Below are positions 27,043-36,494 of a stretch of 64,000 bases of DNA, piece by piece. A program made the position numbers and the translations under genes. Position 1 is the first letter of the stretch; every line of letters begins with the position of its first letter. The stretch comes from UBA2160 sp964588665 (GTDB lineage: Bacteria; Chloroflexota; Dehalococcoidia; Lucifugimonadales; UBA1123): the NCBI GenBank assembly GCA_964588665.1, contig CAZPQQ010000008.1, forward strand, positions 1-64,000, read 5' to 3'. Under the pieces are notes generated by a model. It saw nothing but the letters and a program-made list of their open reading frames with translations. It did no database searches and was not told the origin of the DNA.

Positions 27043-28434
27043 ATGGACGACATCGTATTCTCATCGGCGACGAAGATCGCACAGGCCGTTCGCGACAAAG
27101 AGGTTTCAGCCGTCGAGGTCGTCGAAGCCCACCTGCGGCGGATCGAGGCCGTCAACCTCAGGCTCAACGCCGTGGTCCAGCTTTGCGCCGAACGAGCGCG
27201 GTCCGAGGCCGCCGACGCCGACGCCACGCTGGCCGATGGCCGCTCCAAGGGCCCGCTCCACGGCGTTCCGATAACGCTGAAGGACTCGCTGGACACGGAG
27301 GGCGTCGTCACGACCGGCGGCACGCAGGGCCGCGCCGGGTTCGTACCGTCCGAGGACGCCACGGTCACCGCAAGGCTCCGCGGCGCGGGCGCCATCCTGC
27401 TGGGAAAGACCAACACGCCCGAGCTCACGCTCGCCGGCGAAACTGACAACCTGATCTACGGCCGAACGGAGAACCCCTATAAGCAGAACCGAATCCCGGG
27501 CGGCAGCAGCGGCGGGGCCGCGTCGATCATCGCGGCCGGCGGCTCGCCTCTCGACATAGGGAGCGACACGGGCGGCAGCATCCGGCTCCCCGCTCACTTT
27601 TGCGGGATCGCCGGCCTCAAGCCGAACTCGGGTCGCGTCCCGCGCACCGGCCACATCGTGCCGTACGGAATGGGCGCCGTGGACGCCCTGACGCAGAACG
27701 GTCCGCTGGCCCGGTTCGTCGAGGACTTGGCGCTGACGCTGCCTATCATCGCCGGGCCGGACTGGCGCGACCCGGCCATCGTGCCCGCGCCGTTGGGCGA
27801 CCCTGCCGACGTCAAGATCGACGGGCTCCGCATCGCCATGCACACCGACAACGGCTTGATGACGCCGACAGCGGAGATCCAGGACGCAGTGCGGGCGGCG
27901 GCCAAAGCCCTGGAGGACTTCGGCGCCGTCGTCGAGGAGATCAAGCCCGACGCCCTCGAAATGATCCCCGACATCAGCCCAAAGCTCAACGGCGGCGACG
28001 GTCGCGCCTGGGTCACGCGGCTCCTGGAGCGGGCGGGCACGACGGAGATGTCCCCTTTCTTGAAGAATCGCTTCGCGACGATCGACCCGGTCTCCTCAGG
28101 AGAGTTCACCGCGGTGCTGGAGGACTTGGACCTGTATCGGAGCCGAATGCTCGGTTTCATGCGCGACTACGACGCCATCCTGTGCCCCGCAGCCGCCATT
28201 CCGGCGTGCGACCATGGCGGGGCCTGGCTCGACGAGAACCAGTGGGCGTTCGCCTACTGCGGCGCTTACAACATGACGGGCTGGCCAGGCGTAGTGGTCC
28301 GAGGCGGCACGTCTCCCGACGGCCTTCCAATCGGAGTGCAGGTCGTGGCCAGGCCGTGGCGCGAGGATGTCGCCCTGGCCGTGGCGGCGCGACTGGAATC
28401 GGCGCTGGGCGGTTGGCAGGAGCCGGAGCTGTAG
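27043..28434 (+). CDS. Amidase signature family hydrolase (paralogue 2)
   Basis: This 463-residue paralogue of the amidase at 23519 shares long blocks (for example VEVVEAHLRRI and GKTNTPELTL) and the same triad positions: Lys80, Ser155 and Ser179. AAGGAG precedes the ATG at 27043; a longer frame upstream does not look like protein. Placement on the other side of the ABC genes, in the same orientation, points to a duplication with the exporter caught between or inserted later. Confidence 0.9.
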   Translation: MDDIVFSSATKIAQAVRDKEVSAVEVVEAHLRRIEAVNLRLNAVVQLCAERARSEAADADATLADGRSKGPLHGVPITLKDSLDTEGVVTTGGTQGRAGFVPSEDATVTARLRGAGAILLGKTNTPELTLAGETDNLIYGRTENPYKQNRIPGGSSGGAASIIAAGGSPLDIGSDTGGSIRLPAHFCGIAGLKPNSGRVPRTGHIVPYGMGAVDALTQNGPLARFVEDLALTLPIIAGPDWRDPAIVPAPLGDPADVKIDGLRIAMHTDNGLMTPTAEIQDAVRAAAKALEDFGAVVEEIKPDALEMIPDISPKLNGGDGRAWVTRLLERAGTTEMSPFLKNRFATIDPVSSGEFTAVLEDLDLYRSRMLGFMRDYDAILCPAAAIPACDHGGAWLDENQWAFAYCGAYNMTGWPGVVVRGGTSPDGLPIGVQVVARPWREDVALAVAARLESALGGWQEPEL

Positions 28435-28590
28435 TCCACGTGTTCAGATCACGTCGTTGCTCACCCGCGCCGCAACCTTGGGGCTGTATTGACGAGACCG
28501 TTAATCGACTCAATTCGTCAAGTCGCAATCCACCGATGGTCATGGGTTGCAGGCCAAATCGTTGAGTCAAACCGAAATTGCTGGATGGAC

Positions 28591-28633
28591 CAGCCAGGGG
28601 GGTGCAGGGGCGGAGCCCCGCTGGGACATCCCC
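28591..28633 (+). repeat. GC-rich dispersed hairpin repeat (GGAGCCCCGCTGGG type), copy 1
   Basis: Within the 304-bp gap between the amidase and SDR genes lies GGGGTGCAGGGGCGGAG followed by CCCCGCTGGGACATCCCC, a hairpin-prone unit. Related sequence occurs near 52770-52974 and 63330-63385. No gene or clear promoter was found in the rest of this gap. Confidence 0.5.
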
Positions 28634-28738
28634 GGTGCAGACCGGGTGCACGAGTATGACAGTTCGAGCATCATCCAATCCGGGCGGTCGACATGGACCA
28701 CAAAACACCGTGAAATCGAAGAAGAATGGAGCGATCAT

Positions 28739-29491
28739 ATGGAACTGAACTTAAACGGTAAAGCAGCCATCGTCACGGGCGGGAGCGTCGGCATCGGCAA
28801 AGCAGTTGCCAGGGAGCTGGCTCTCGAAGGCGTCGACGTCGCCATTTGCGCCCGCACGGAAGACGTGCTGAACCAGGCTGCAAGCGAGCTCGCGTCGGAG
28901 ACCGGACGCAAGATCATCCCGATAGTCACCGACACGACCAGTCAGACGTCGGTGGCCAGCATGGTCGAGAGGGCCGCGAACGAGCTGGGCGGAGTCGACA
29001 TCCTGGTCAACAACGCAGCGACCCCCGGCGGCTTGGTGCTCGGTCCGTTGGCGGAGTCCGCCGAGGAAGACTTGCTGGCCGACATCAACACCAAAGTCGT
29101 CGGCTACTTCCGCTGCGCCAAGGCTGTAGCTCCGCTGATGCAGGAGAGCGGCTGGGGCCGGATCATCAACATCGGCGGCCTGTCAGCTCGAAGCGCCGGG
29201 GCAATCAGCGGCCTTCGCAACGCGGGGCTCGTCCACTTCACGAAGACCCTGTCGGGCCAACTCGGTCCCGACGGCGTGACCGTCAACCTCGTGCATCCCG
29301 GCTCGACCCGCACCGAGCGCACCACTGCCGAAGATATAGAGCGCGCGTCACGGGCAACAGCCACTCGGCGCATGGTGGACGCCAGCGAGATCGGCTACGT
29401 GGTGGCGTTCCTGGCGTCGGACAAGGCCACCGCAATCACTGGCGAGGTCATCGCTGCCGGCGGAGGCGTGGGCGTGGCTGTGTACCAGTAG
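28739..29491 (+). CDS. Short-chain dehydrogenase-like protein lacking the catalytic YxxxK
   Basis: This 250-residue protein has a normal SDR Rossmann fold with TGGSVGIG at 13-20 and NNAA at 91-94. In the active site, where FabG-like enzymes have YAAAK before AGL, it reads SGLRNAGL, so Tyr becomes Ser157 and Lys becomes Asn161, and the preceding loop is about three residues shorter. The usual proton relay is therefore missing. A GGAG site lies 8 nt before the ATG. It may be a non-redox paralogue or use a different mechanism; family members with GLRN in this place are annotated only as SDR. Confidence 0.85.
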   Translation: MELNLNGKAAIVTGGSVGIGKAVARELALEGVDVAICARTEDVLNQAASELASETGRKIIPIVTDTTSQTSVASMVERAANELGGVDILVNNAATPGGLVLGPLAESAEEDLLADINTKVVGYFRCAKAVAPLMQESGWGRIINIGGLSARSAGAISGLRNAGLVHFTKTLSGQLGPDGVTVNLVHPGSTRTERTTAEDIERASRATATRRMVDASEIGYVVAFLASDKATAITGEVIAAGGGVGVAVYQ

Positions 29492-29507
29492 AGATGTTGG
29501 CGCCGCG

Positions 29508-29912
29508 TCAGCCGACGCCGGTCACGTTGTCGTCATCGTCGGTGAGCAGTCTGCCCTTGCTGGAGTCCAGCAGCACCATCCGGTTGCCCCGCGGATCCTC
29601 GACAACGGCGGCTCGGCCTATCGGGATATCGAACGGCGGGACGACCACGCTGCCGCCGGACTCCTGAATCAGTCGAGCGGCCTCGTCCGCGGAGTCCACC
29701 TTGAGGTCGGCCTCCTGGTACTCGCGCTCGTTCTGGATCACGATCTCGGCCTCGGAGTCGGGCATACGGAAGCCGACCGCCGCCTCCGTTCGCCAGATGA
29801 CCTCGTGACCCAGCAGGTCGCGATAGAACCGGACGCCAGCCTCGATGTCCGGCACATAGAGTTGCACGGCATCGACGCTCTGAATCAGCGGGACGCGGTT
29901 GTGTTCGTCCAT
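29508..29912 (-). CDS. VOC-superfamily (glyoxalase/dioxygenase-like) protein
   Basis: This 134-residue protein has one vicinal-oxygen-chelate pattern: AVQLYVPDIEAGVRFYRDLLGHEV at the start and AAVVEDPRGNRMVLLDSS at the end. Such proteins bind a metal between paired beta-alpha-beta-beta-beta modules and act as lyases, dioxygenases or resistance proteins. The start at 29912 is supported by GGAGGGGGCC just upstream. It is the first gene of a reverse-strand run of CoA-ester genes, but the 128-bp gap does not prove a shared transcript. Confidence 0.8.
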   Translation of the reverse strand: MDEHNRVPLIQSVDAVQLYVPDIEAGVRFYRDLLGHEVIWRTEAAVGFRMPDSEAEIVIQNEREYQEADLKVDSADEAARLIQESGGSVVVPPFDIPIGRAAVVEDPRGNRMVLLDSSKGRLLTDDDDNVTGVG

Positions 29913-30040
29913 CCGGCCCCCTCCGATCTTGCTTGGAGATAGCTCCGCCTTGACGAGATCGGGCCTGACCGCCGTCCCCAAAGGCTGGCAGTCAGGCCCT
30001 CCAAATCATGCTGCTGCCAATTTCGCGAGTCGCGAGCGGG

Positions 30041-31285
30041 CTAGTCCGCGGCGGCCGCGGCCTTCTCGCGTTGGATGTTCTCGGAGCCGACGACGCCCGC
30101 GGTTTGCAGGTCCCGGATCTGGCCCTCGGTGTAACCCAGTTGGGCCAACACCTGTTCGTTGTGTTCCCCGACGGTCGGAGGCGCTATTCGCATGGTTGCA
30201 GGCGTGTCCGACAACTTCATCGGGAAGCCCGTCAGCTTCACGGCGCCGTAGACCGGATGCTCGGCTTCGACAATCATGTCGTTGTGCACCACTTGAGGAT
30301 CATCGAACATCTCTTCGATGTCGTACACGGAACCGGGAGGCAAGTTGACACGATCGAACCGCTCCTCGACTTCGGAACGCGTAAACTTCTTGAACGCCTC
30401 TTCCAGCGCGGTTCGGAGCTCCGGTGAGTACCCGCTCCGCAAATCGACGTCCTTGAATCGGGGATCCTCGTCCAGGGAAGGTTGGATCGCCAAAGCATCG
30501 CTGACGCGACTCAAACTATCGTTGATAAACCCGCCCATCAGCGCATAGTAGTTGCCGTCTTTGCACTCGTAGATGCCATAGAGCGGACCGCTCCGCGAGT
30601 GACCGCCGCCCCTCTCGGCTCTCGGGTATCTCTGGTCCGAATTCAGCACCACCGCGTTTTCCTGGATATGGCTGGCGACCATTCCGTTCAGCAGATTTGT
30701 ATCGACGACCTGGCCGCGGCCCGTGTGCTCCCGGGCGGCCAGGGCGATCATTATGCCCTGGGCCAGCATCATGGCGCCAAGATAGTCTGCTATCCAGGTG
30801 CCAGCGGTGGTCGGGGGTCCGTCACGATCGCCGGTCATCGCGATAAGTCCGCCCAGCGCCTGTGCGAGAAGATCTTGCCCGGCCCGCTTTTCGTACGGCC
30901 CGGTCTGTCCGTACCCTGACGCGACCGCCCATATGATCCGCGGGTTAATTTCCTGGAACTTCTCGAACCCGAACCCGATCCGATCCATGACGCCAGGTCG
31001 AAAGTTGCTGGCGACGATGTCGGATGTCTCGGCCATCTTGTAGATGATCTCTTTGCCCTCTGGTTTCCGAATATCGATGCTGATGCTTCGCTTATTGCGA
31101 TTGTTGGCCATGAAGAACAGGCCCACGCCATTGATGTCGGGCTTCCCACGGCCCATTTCGCCCACGTCAATTCGTTCCACTTTGATTACGTCCGCGCCAA
31201 AATCCGCCAGCACCTGTGTCCCGGCGGGACCTTGCTCAATCTGGGTGAAGTCGATCATTCGAATGCCTTCGAACGCTAGTGTCAC
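30041..31285 (-). CDS. CaiB/BaiF family III CoA-transferase
   Basis: This 414-residue enzyme transfers CoA between carboxylic acids through an aspartyl-CoA intermediate. ADFGADVIKVE at residues 27-37, NNRNKRSISIDI at 61-72, ASGYGQTGPY and Asp138 in AGQDLLAQALGG (the nucleophile) are visible, and the C terminus has PPTVGEHNEQVLAQLGY. AAGGAGG precedes the GTG start. It lies upstream of the acyl-CoA dehydrogenase and hydratase genes in genomic order but on the same strand, a natural activation step for their substrate. Confidence 0.9.
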   Translation of the reverse strand: MTLAFEGIRMIDFTQIEQGPAGTQVLADFGADVIKVERIDVGEMGRGKPDINGVGLFFMANNRNKRSISIDIRKPEGKEIIYKMAETSDIVASNFRPGVMDRIGFGFEKFQEINPRIIWAVASGYGQTGPYEKRAGQDLLAQALGGLIAMTGDRDGPPTTAGTWIADYLGAMMLAQGIMIALAAREHTGRGQVVDTNLLNGMVASHIQENAVVLNSDQRYPRAERGGGHSRSGPLYGIYECKDGNYYALMGGFINDSLSRVSDALAIQPSLDEDPRFKDVDLRSGYSPELRTALEEAFKKFTRSEVEERFDRVNLPPGSVYDIEEMFDDPQVVHNDMIVEAEHPVYGAVKLTGFPMKLSDTPATMRIAPPTVGEHNEQVLAQLGYTEGQIRDLQTAGVVGSENIQREKAAAAAD

Positions 31286-31461
31286 GTTGTCCTCCTTGAT
31301 ACGGGCGGCGATCCGATTCCTGGCTCCGACCCGAGCGTTTCCGTTTGCAAAATCATAATCTATTTCCGGGACGCATCTCTATTTCGACTCGTTCAGGACG
31401 AGCACGGCGTCACGAGCTTCGACGGTATTTTTCGACACTCGTCGAAGATCTACTCAACGCG

Positions 31462-32640
31462 CTAGTTGCCGCCAGGGAACCAATAGCCCCTGGTCATGTT
31501 CCGGGCAATGACCCAGCGATGAACCTCATTCGGGCCGTCGACTACGCGGTCTGTCCTGGCGCCTCGGTATATCTGCTCCAGCGGCAGGTCCTTCGAGAGG
31601 CCGATTGCCCCGTGTATCTGAATCGCGTTGTCAGACACCATCTGCAGTGTTTCCGATCCGTACACCTTGATCATCGAAATCTCAGGCCTGATGTCGCGGC
31701 CTTGCTCCAGCTTCCAGGCCGCGTGGTACGTCATCCAGCGCAGGTTCTCGATGGCGATGGCGGAGTCGGCCAGCATGATCTGGACGGCCTGGCGGTCGGC
31801 AATCGGTTTGCCGAAGGTCACGCGCCTCACCGAGTAATCCCGGGCCATCCTGAGACATCGCGTCGCAAGCGCCAGACAGCGTGCGCCGAATCCCAACCTG
31901 ATGCCGCCAAGGGAGCCTTGGAGCACGCGCCATCCGTGACCGGGTTCGCCCAAGACGTTGGAAGCCGGAACCACGACGTTGTCGAAGGAGACCTCGCTTG
32001 GCGCGGCGTTCCCCGAACCCGAAGGCATGCCGATCACGGGAATTTGGCGCTCCACCGTGAATCCGGGTAAGTCGGAGTCGACAAGGAACGCCGTAATGCC
32101 GCTCCTGCCCTCGGTGCCTTTCAACCGCGCGAACAGCATCATGAAGTCGCAGCCTTGCGCGGTGGAGATGAAGGTCTTGCGGCCGTTGATGATGTAGCTC
32201 TCGCCCTTTTTTTCGGCGTTCGTCTCCATCATGGAAGGGTCTGAACCCGAAATTGGCTCGGTGATGCCGAACGCGGACCTCTTCTCGTTTCTGAGGACCG
32301 GGAGAAGGTACTTCTCTTTCTGTTCCTCGTTGCACTGGTACAGCCCTTCCATGACGGGGCGGCCGAAGGAACCATGGCCGACCAGCGTCGCGGACACCTC
32401 TTCCTGCACCACGGTTTTTCCGACGTAGCCAATGTCAGGCGCGCCGCCGTACTCCTCGGGTATGAACATGCCCCAGAGTCCGGCGTCTTTCACCTTCTGT
32501 CGAAGCTCTTCCCGCCGGTCTTGGGGCAGGTTGTACTCCTCGTAGCCGTACTCTGCCTCGAGCGGCAGCAGCTCGCGACTTACGAACTGTCGTACGGCGT
32601 CCCGGATCATGAGCGTCTCTTCCGGAAGCTCGAATTGCAT
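31462..32640 (-). CDS. Acyl-CoA dehydrogenase
   Basis: This 392-residue FAD enzyme introduces the alpha-beta double bond into an acyl-CoA. FGITEPISGSDPS near 150 is the FAD/substrate loop, the middle beta domain follows, and the C-terminal helical domain has RVTFGKPIADRQAVQ and QIHGAIGLSKDLPLEQIYRG. The usual base position near the C terminus is not certain here. AGGAGGAG precedes the ATG. Electrons would pass to ETF, which is not encoded in the window. Confidence 0.9.
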   Translation of the reverse strand: MQFELPEETLMIRDAVRQFVSRELLPLEAEYGYEEYNLPQDRREELRQKVKDAGLWGMFIPEEYGGAPDIGYVGKTVVQEEVSATLVGHGSFGRPVMEGLYQCNEEQKEKYLLPVLRNEKRSAFGITEPISGSDPSMMETNAEKKGESYIINGRKTFISTAQGCDFMMLFARLKGTEGRSGITAFLVDSDLPGFTVERQIPVIGMPSGSGNAAPSEVSFDNVVVPASNVLGEPGHGWRVLQGSLGGIRLGFGARCLALATRCLRMARDYSVRRVTFGKPIADRQAVQIMLADSAIAIENLRWMTYHAAWKLEQGRDIRPEISMIKVYGSETLQMVSDNAIQIHGAIGLSKDLPLEQIYRGARTDRVVDGPNEVHRWVIARNMTRGYWFPGGN

Positions 32641-32782
32641 GTTCTCCTCCTAGGCGACGGCTGTACGGCATGAAGCCCTGGTCGGCTTTGGGCGGACCAG
32701 GGCACTCGCGTCGCGATCTATTGGGGCCTTAGATCGCCTGAAGCGTCCGCCTCAGGCACGATCAACAAGCCGAGGCTCGAAC

Positions 32783-33610
32783 CTAACGCCCGTGATACAC
32801 CGCCGGGCGCTTCTCCAGCCAGGCACGGCGGGACTCTTCTGCGTCTTCCGAGCCGCGCATGCGGGCTGTTGGCGCGCCCCACTGGAGCTGCCAAGCGGAC
32901 GGCGCATAGTCCAACGGCATGTCCAGGCTCCGCAGCGCGACCTCTTTGGACGTCTGCACCCCTAACGGCGCGTTCTGCACCAGCGTGTTTGCGTACTTCT
33001 CGGCCGTCTCCATCAGCTTGTCCGAAGGCACAACCTCGTTGACGTAGCCGATGCTCGCCATGTATTGGGCGGTCATGAACTGGCCGCTGAGCAGCATCCA
33101 CATCGCGACCTTATGAGGGACCTGCCTGGGGAGGCGATAAATTCCGCCCCCGCCGGGGAATCCGCCTACGTTACGGATCTCAGGCACGCCGAATTGAGCC
33201 GATTCCGACGCGATGACGACGTCGCACTGGAGAGTGATCTCCATTCCGCCGCCGACCGCGTAGCCTTCGACGGCCGCGACGATGGGCTTCCAGAACTGTG
33301 TCGGCAGCGAGCCAACAGGTCCGGGTCGGACGGGATCCGACATATAGCCGCTCCCCAGCGGTCCGCCGGTTCCAGCATCGACGCCTGGATTCTCCGTTCG
33401 CCATTTCAGGTCCATGCCCGCGCAGAACGCTCGTCCGCCGGCGCCGGACATGATCACGACCCAGGCGTTGTCGTCGGCCATGATGCCGTTCAACGTCTCG
33501 AATAGTTCGTGTTGCATCGGCGGGTTGACCGCGTTGAGCCTCTCGGGGCGATTCAGCGTTACGTACGCGATGTGCCCCTTGTTTTCCAACAGAACAAATT
33601 TACCGCTCAT
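32783..33610 (-). CDS. Enoyl-CoA hydratase/isomerase (crotonase family)
   Basis: This 275-residue crotonase-fold protein has the oxyanion-hole segments AFCAGMDL (61-68) and GYAVGGGME (116-124), and both catalytic glutamates of true hydratases, Glu124 and Glu144 (GVPEIRNVGG). GGAGG lies 5 nt before the ATG at 33610. It sits between the acyl-CoA dehydrogenase and the MaoC-like gene, which supports a beta-oxidation-like pathway with two hydratase types. Confidence 0.9.
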   Translation of the reverse strand: MSGKFVLLENKGHIAYVTLNRPERLNAVNPPMQHELFETLNGIMADDNAWVVIMSGAGGRAFCAGMDLKWRTENPGVDAGTGGPLGSGYMSDPVRPGPVGSLPTQFWKPIVAAVEGYAVGGGMEITLQCDVVIASESAQFGVPEIRNVGGFPGGGGIYRLPRQVPHKVAMWMLLSGQFMTAQYMASIGYVNEVVPSDKLMETAEKYANTLVQNAPLGVQTSKEVALRSLDMPLDYAPSAWQLQWGAPTARMRGSEDAEESRRAWLEKRPAVYHGR

Positions 33611-33915
33611 GTTTCCTCCGAATTGGTCCGCGGTCATGCGCGCGTGTCCGATGCCCGTCTCGGCTTTTACGCCTCGACTGGCACCAGGGCGACTTCACGG
33701 ACGCGCCTGGGTCGGACATGCTGACCGCTCGGACAGCGTTGAGGTTTGGGGAGCGCTACTCGTCCGCCCTGAGCGGAATGTGACACGCTCCCTGCCGATG
33801 TGTCTCGCGATCGCCAGCCCGTAGCAATGCGACCGGCTCGCATTTGATCGCGGCGTCTGCGCCCTTTGCCTACCTGAGATACGCTCATGCGGCAAAGGGC
33901 GCAGAATTGCGCGTA

Positions 33916-34950
33916 TTAGTCTCCGCGATTGGACAGGCTGACCACCGCCGAACCGACGGTAATCCGTCGCCCGTTCTGGTTCTCTGCCCAGACATCGCAG
34001 GTCACGAGGTTTTTGCCGTCTTCCTGGCGCTTACCAGTTACGACACCCTTTGCCGTGATGATGTCGCCCGGGAAACTGTAGCCCCGGTACTGCAGGCTCA
34101 GCTTGTTCAGGAAGCCGTCGGGCGTGCACCAATTGGTGACCATGTTGGCGATGTACCCTGAGGTGAGAGCGCCCTGTCCGACCAGGTCCGGCATTCCACG
34201 ACCCAGCATGATCTTGAGGTCATAGTGGATGTCGGACAGGTCGTTGCTGGCCTGAGCGTATCTGACGAAGCGTTTCAGGCTCTGGTACTTGTCCAGGGGC
34301 TGCAGCTCGTCGCCCTCGGACACCTCGTCGAAGTACACCGGCGTGACCCACTGGTCGTTCCACTGCGGAATCTTGGGCTGCTCGGCAGGTTCGAGCAGCG
34401 ACGGGGTCTCGGGCTCCGCCTGGGGCACGGGTTCGCCTTCCGCGGGGCCTTCGTATCCGACCGAGGTCCAGCGGCAGATCGTCACGATCTCATTGCGCTG
34501 GTTGCGGTATGTCTTGTCGAACCGCGTGAACAGCATTTTGCCGATCCCCGGCCGACTTTGCTTTTCGAACATGTCCGAGATCGTCGTCGTCGCTGTGATG
34601 ACGTCGCCCGGACGCGTGGGCCGGAAACTCTCGTATTCGTCTCCGGCGCTGAAACCGTGCTTGAATAAGCGCGGCACCGGCGACGCGCCGCCGAGGTAGC
34701 CCTGTTCGTTGTTGTCGCCCAAAACGTAAAACGGCGTGAACCGGTCCACGAAAGTTGGCGTGGCTATTACGCCGCCCCACCGAGTTTTCGCGGCGTAGTC
34801 CACGTCGCGAAACAGAGGGTTGTTGTCGCCCACCGCCTTCGCGAACTTTCGGATGTCCTCCAGGTGGACCGTTCCGCCAACGTAAGGCTCTCCCTGCCAA
34901 TTACCAACCAGATTTCTCATATCATCGGTGATAACTGATCCTTCAATCAA
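33916..34950 (-). CDS. Double hot-dog MaoC-like dehydratase
   Basis: This 344-residue protein holds two hot-dog domains: an N-terminal FAS1/MaoC-type half (about 1-160, with AVGDNNPLFRD) and a C-terminal half (about 200-340) with the hydratase motif region YAQASNDLSDIHYD, where Asp and His are expected to act. An acidic proline-rich linker joins them. The TTG start overlaps the stop of the FAD oxidoreductase gene (TTGA), so these two are coupled. Confidence 0.85.
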   Translation of the reverse strand: MIEGSVITDDMRNLVGNWQGEPYVGGTVHLEDIRKFAKAVGDNNPLFRDVDYAAKTRWGGVIATPTFVDRFTPFYVLGDNNEQGYLGGASPVPRLFKHGFSAGDEYESFRPTRPGDVITATTTISDMFEKQSRPGIGKMLFTRFDKTYRNQRNEIVTICRWTSVGYEGPAEGEPVPQAEPETPSLLEPAEQPKIPQWNDQWVTPVYFDEVSEGDELQPLDKYQSLKRFVRYAQASNDLSDIHYDLKIMLGRGMPDLVGQGALTSGYIANMVTNWCTPDGFLNKLSLQYRGYSFPGDIITAKGVVTGKRQEDGKNLVTCDVWAENQNGRRITVGSAVVSLSNRGD

Positions 34951-36368
34951 TGCGCTGCCTCCTGGCCCGGGCGAGCGACTCCCTCTGGGACGTCTACGCC
35001 AGGTTCCATGCTCAATCCTTCGGGTGTGCCTGTCTGCTTGTGCAGGACGACTCCCTGACTGGTGAGTTGGTTGCGTACTTCTGCAACGTCAACGTCTCTT
35101 ACGTTAACGCTTTGGTTTATCGATGTGACCGCGGCCGCAGCAGCAGCCTGTCCCATCAACCAGCACTGCGGGATCAGCCGCAGGAAGGAGTGGGTGGCAG
35201 GGTCGCATGACAGGTCTCGTCCGGCAGCAATGATGCCCTCAACTTCTCTCGGCAACAAGGCGCCCAGAGGTATCGAGACATTCGGGCTGCGGGGGTTGGG
35301 CGGTGTGGAGATCCCGATCTCGTCGTCGTGGATCAGGCCCGAAGTCCAATCTTCTCGAAGGACTTTTTTGACACCCAGTAGTCGACGGCTGTGGCGCGTG
35401 CCCATCTGAGGAGCGGTGGTCTGAATCCAGGCATCCTCGAATCCAGGCATGTTGTCCTTGTACCATTCGTGGACAACCTGCATGCGATCTCGGGATTCGA
35501 TCTCGACGGCCGTCAGGTCTTCGACGTCGATGTGGCTGTAGCCGGAGAGCCTGGGTCCCATGAACAGCGCCACGTCGTTTCGGGGCATCGTATGGGGCAC
35601 GGAGTCGGCTTCCAGACCGGTGTCGTGACCGGCCTTCATGATCGCCTGGAACTCGTCGGCGTGGTCGCGTCGGAAGTCGTAGAAGCGCTGCATGTCGACG
35701 CCGCCAAGCAGGAACGCGACGTTGATCTTATGGTGGATGTCGTCACCCAAAATGTCGCCCTCGAATGGCGCGCCGGCCATGGCGAAGATGTCGCCGTCGC
35801 CGGAGGCGTCGATCACGACGTCGGCGAGAATTGCCTGGCGACCGGACTTGCTTTCGAAGATGGCGCCCTTGACCACGTTGCCCTCCATAATGGGAGCAAC
35901 GGCCCACGAGTGAAGAAGCTGCTTGACGCCTCGCTCGCGCAAGATGTCGCTAGAGGCGATCTTGAGCCACTCTGGGTCGATCGTGGGAGACCACGTGATG
36001 ATGCCGAAGTGGGAGTTGCTCCTGTCGCGCCAGTACTCGTTGAGCTTCGGGTCTGTGGAGCCCCAAAGCTCCGGGTCCGGTCCAAGCACATGCTCCCGCG
36101 GCATCCGGTCCAGTATCTCGTCGGCAAATCCGGCGATCACTCGGCGTCCCCGCCAGTCTGTCATCTTCTCGATATACGGCACGAAACCGCCGGTTGACAT
36201 ACCGCCCAGGTGGCCGTACCGCTCGATCACGGTCACGTCGGCGCCCATGCGTGCAGCCGTGGCCGACGCGGCTGTTCCGGCAGGGCCACCGCCGATTACC
36301 AATACGTCAGTCTTTTTGAATATCGGAGTTTGTCTCGCTGCCTCTGTAATTGTCGGTCGTTCGGTCAA
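34947..36368 (-). CDS. FAD-dependent oxidoreductase
   Basis: This 473-residue flavoprotein starts with a dinucleotide-binding GGGPAGTAASATAARMGADV at about residues 26-45 and HLGGMSTGG, typical of the FAD_oxidored family. VVIDASGDGDIFAMAG near 190 is the second FAD motif. TTG is used as the start, with AGGAGG 7 nt before it. Family members include thiamine-synthesis-like and FAD-linked succinate or steroid oxidases. Coupling to the MaoC-like gene suggests it acts on the same CoA-linked or carboxylic substrate. Confidence 0.85.
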   Translation of the reverse strand: MTERPTITEAARQTPIFKKTDVLVIGGGPAGTAASATAARMGADVTVIERYGHLGGMSTGGFVPYIEKMTDWRGRRVIAGFADEILDRMPREHVLGPDPELWGSTDPKLNEYWRDRSNSHFGIITWSPTIDPEWLKIASSDILRERGVKQLLHSWAVAPIMEGNVVKGAIFESKSGRQAILADVVIDASGDGDIFAMAGAPFEGDILGDDIHHKINVAFLLGGVDMQRFYDFRRDHADEFQAIMKAGHDTGLEADSVPHTMPRNDVALFMGPRLSGYSHIDVEDLTAVEIESRDRMQVVHEWYKDNMPGFEDAWIQTTAPQMGTRHSRRLLGVKKVLREDWTSGLIHDDEIGISTPPNPRSPNVSIPLGALLPREVEGIIAAGRDLSCDPATHSFLRLIPQCWLMGQAAAAAAVTSINQSVNVRDVDVAEVRNQLTSQGVVLHKQTGTPEGLSMEPGVDVPEGVARPGQEAAH

Positions 36369-36494
36369 TGGTCATCCTCCTGTACTCTTGGCACATATAT
36401 TCTTGCTGCCACCCTTTGGGGGCGGCGATTCCGGCATTGTAACTCATTAATTGTTATTTGAGAACGCACGTGATTAAGTGTCTGCGCCGACCGG

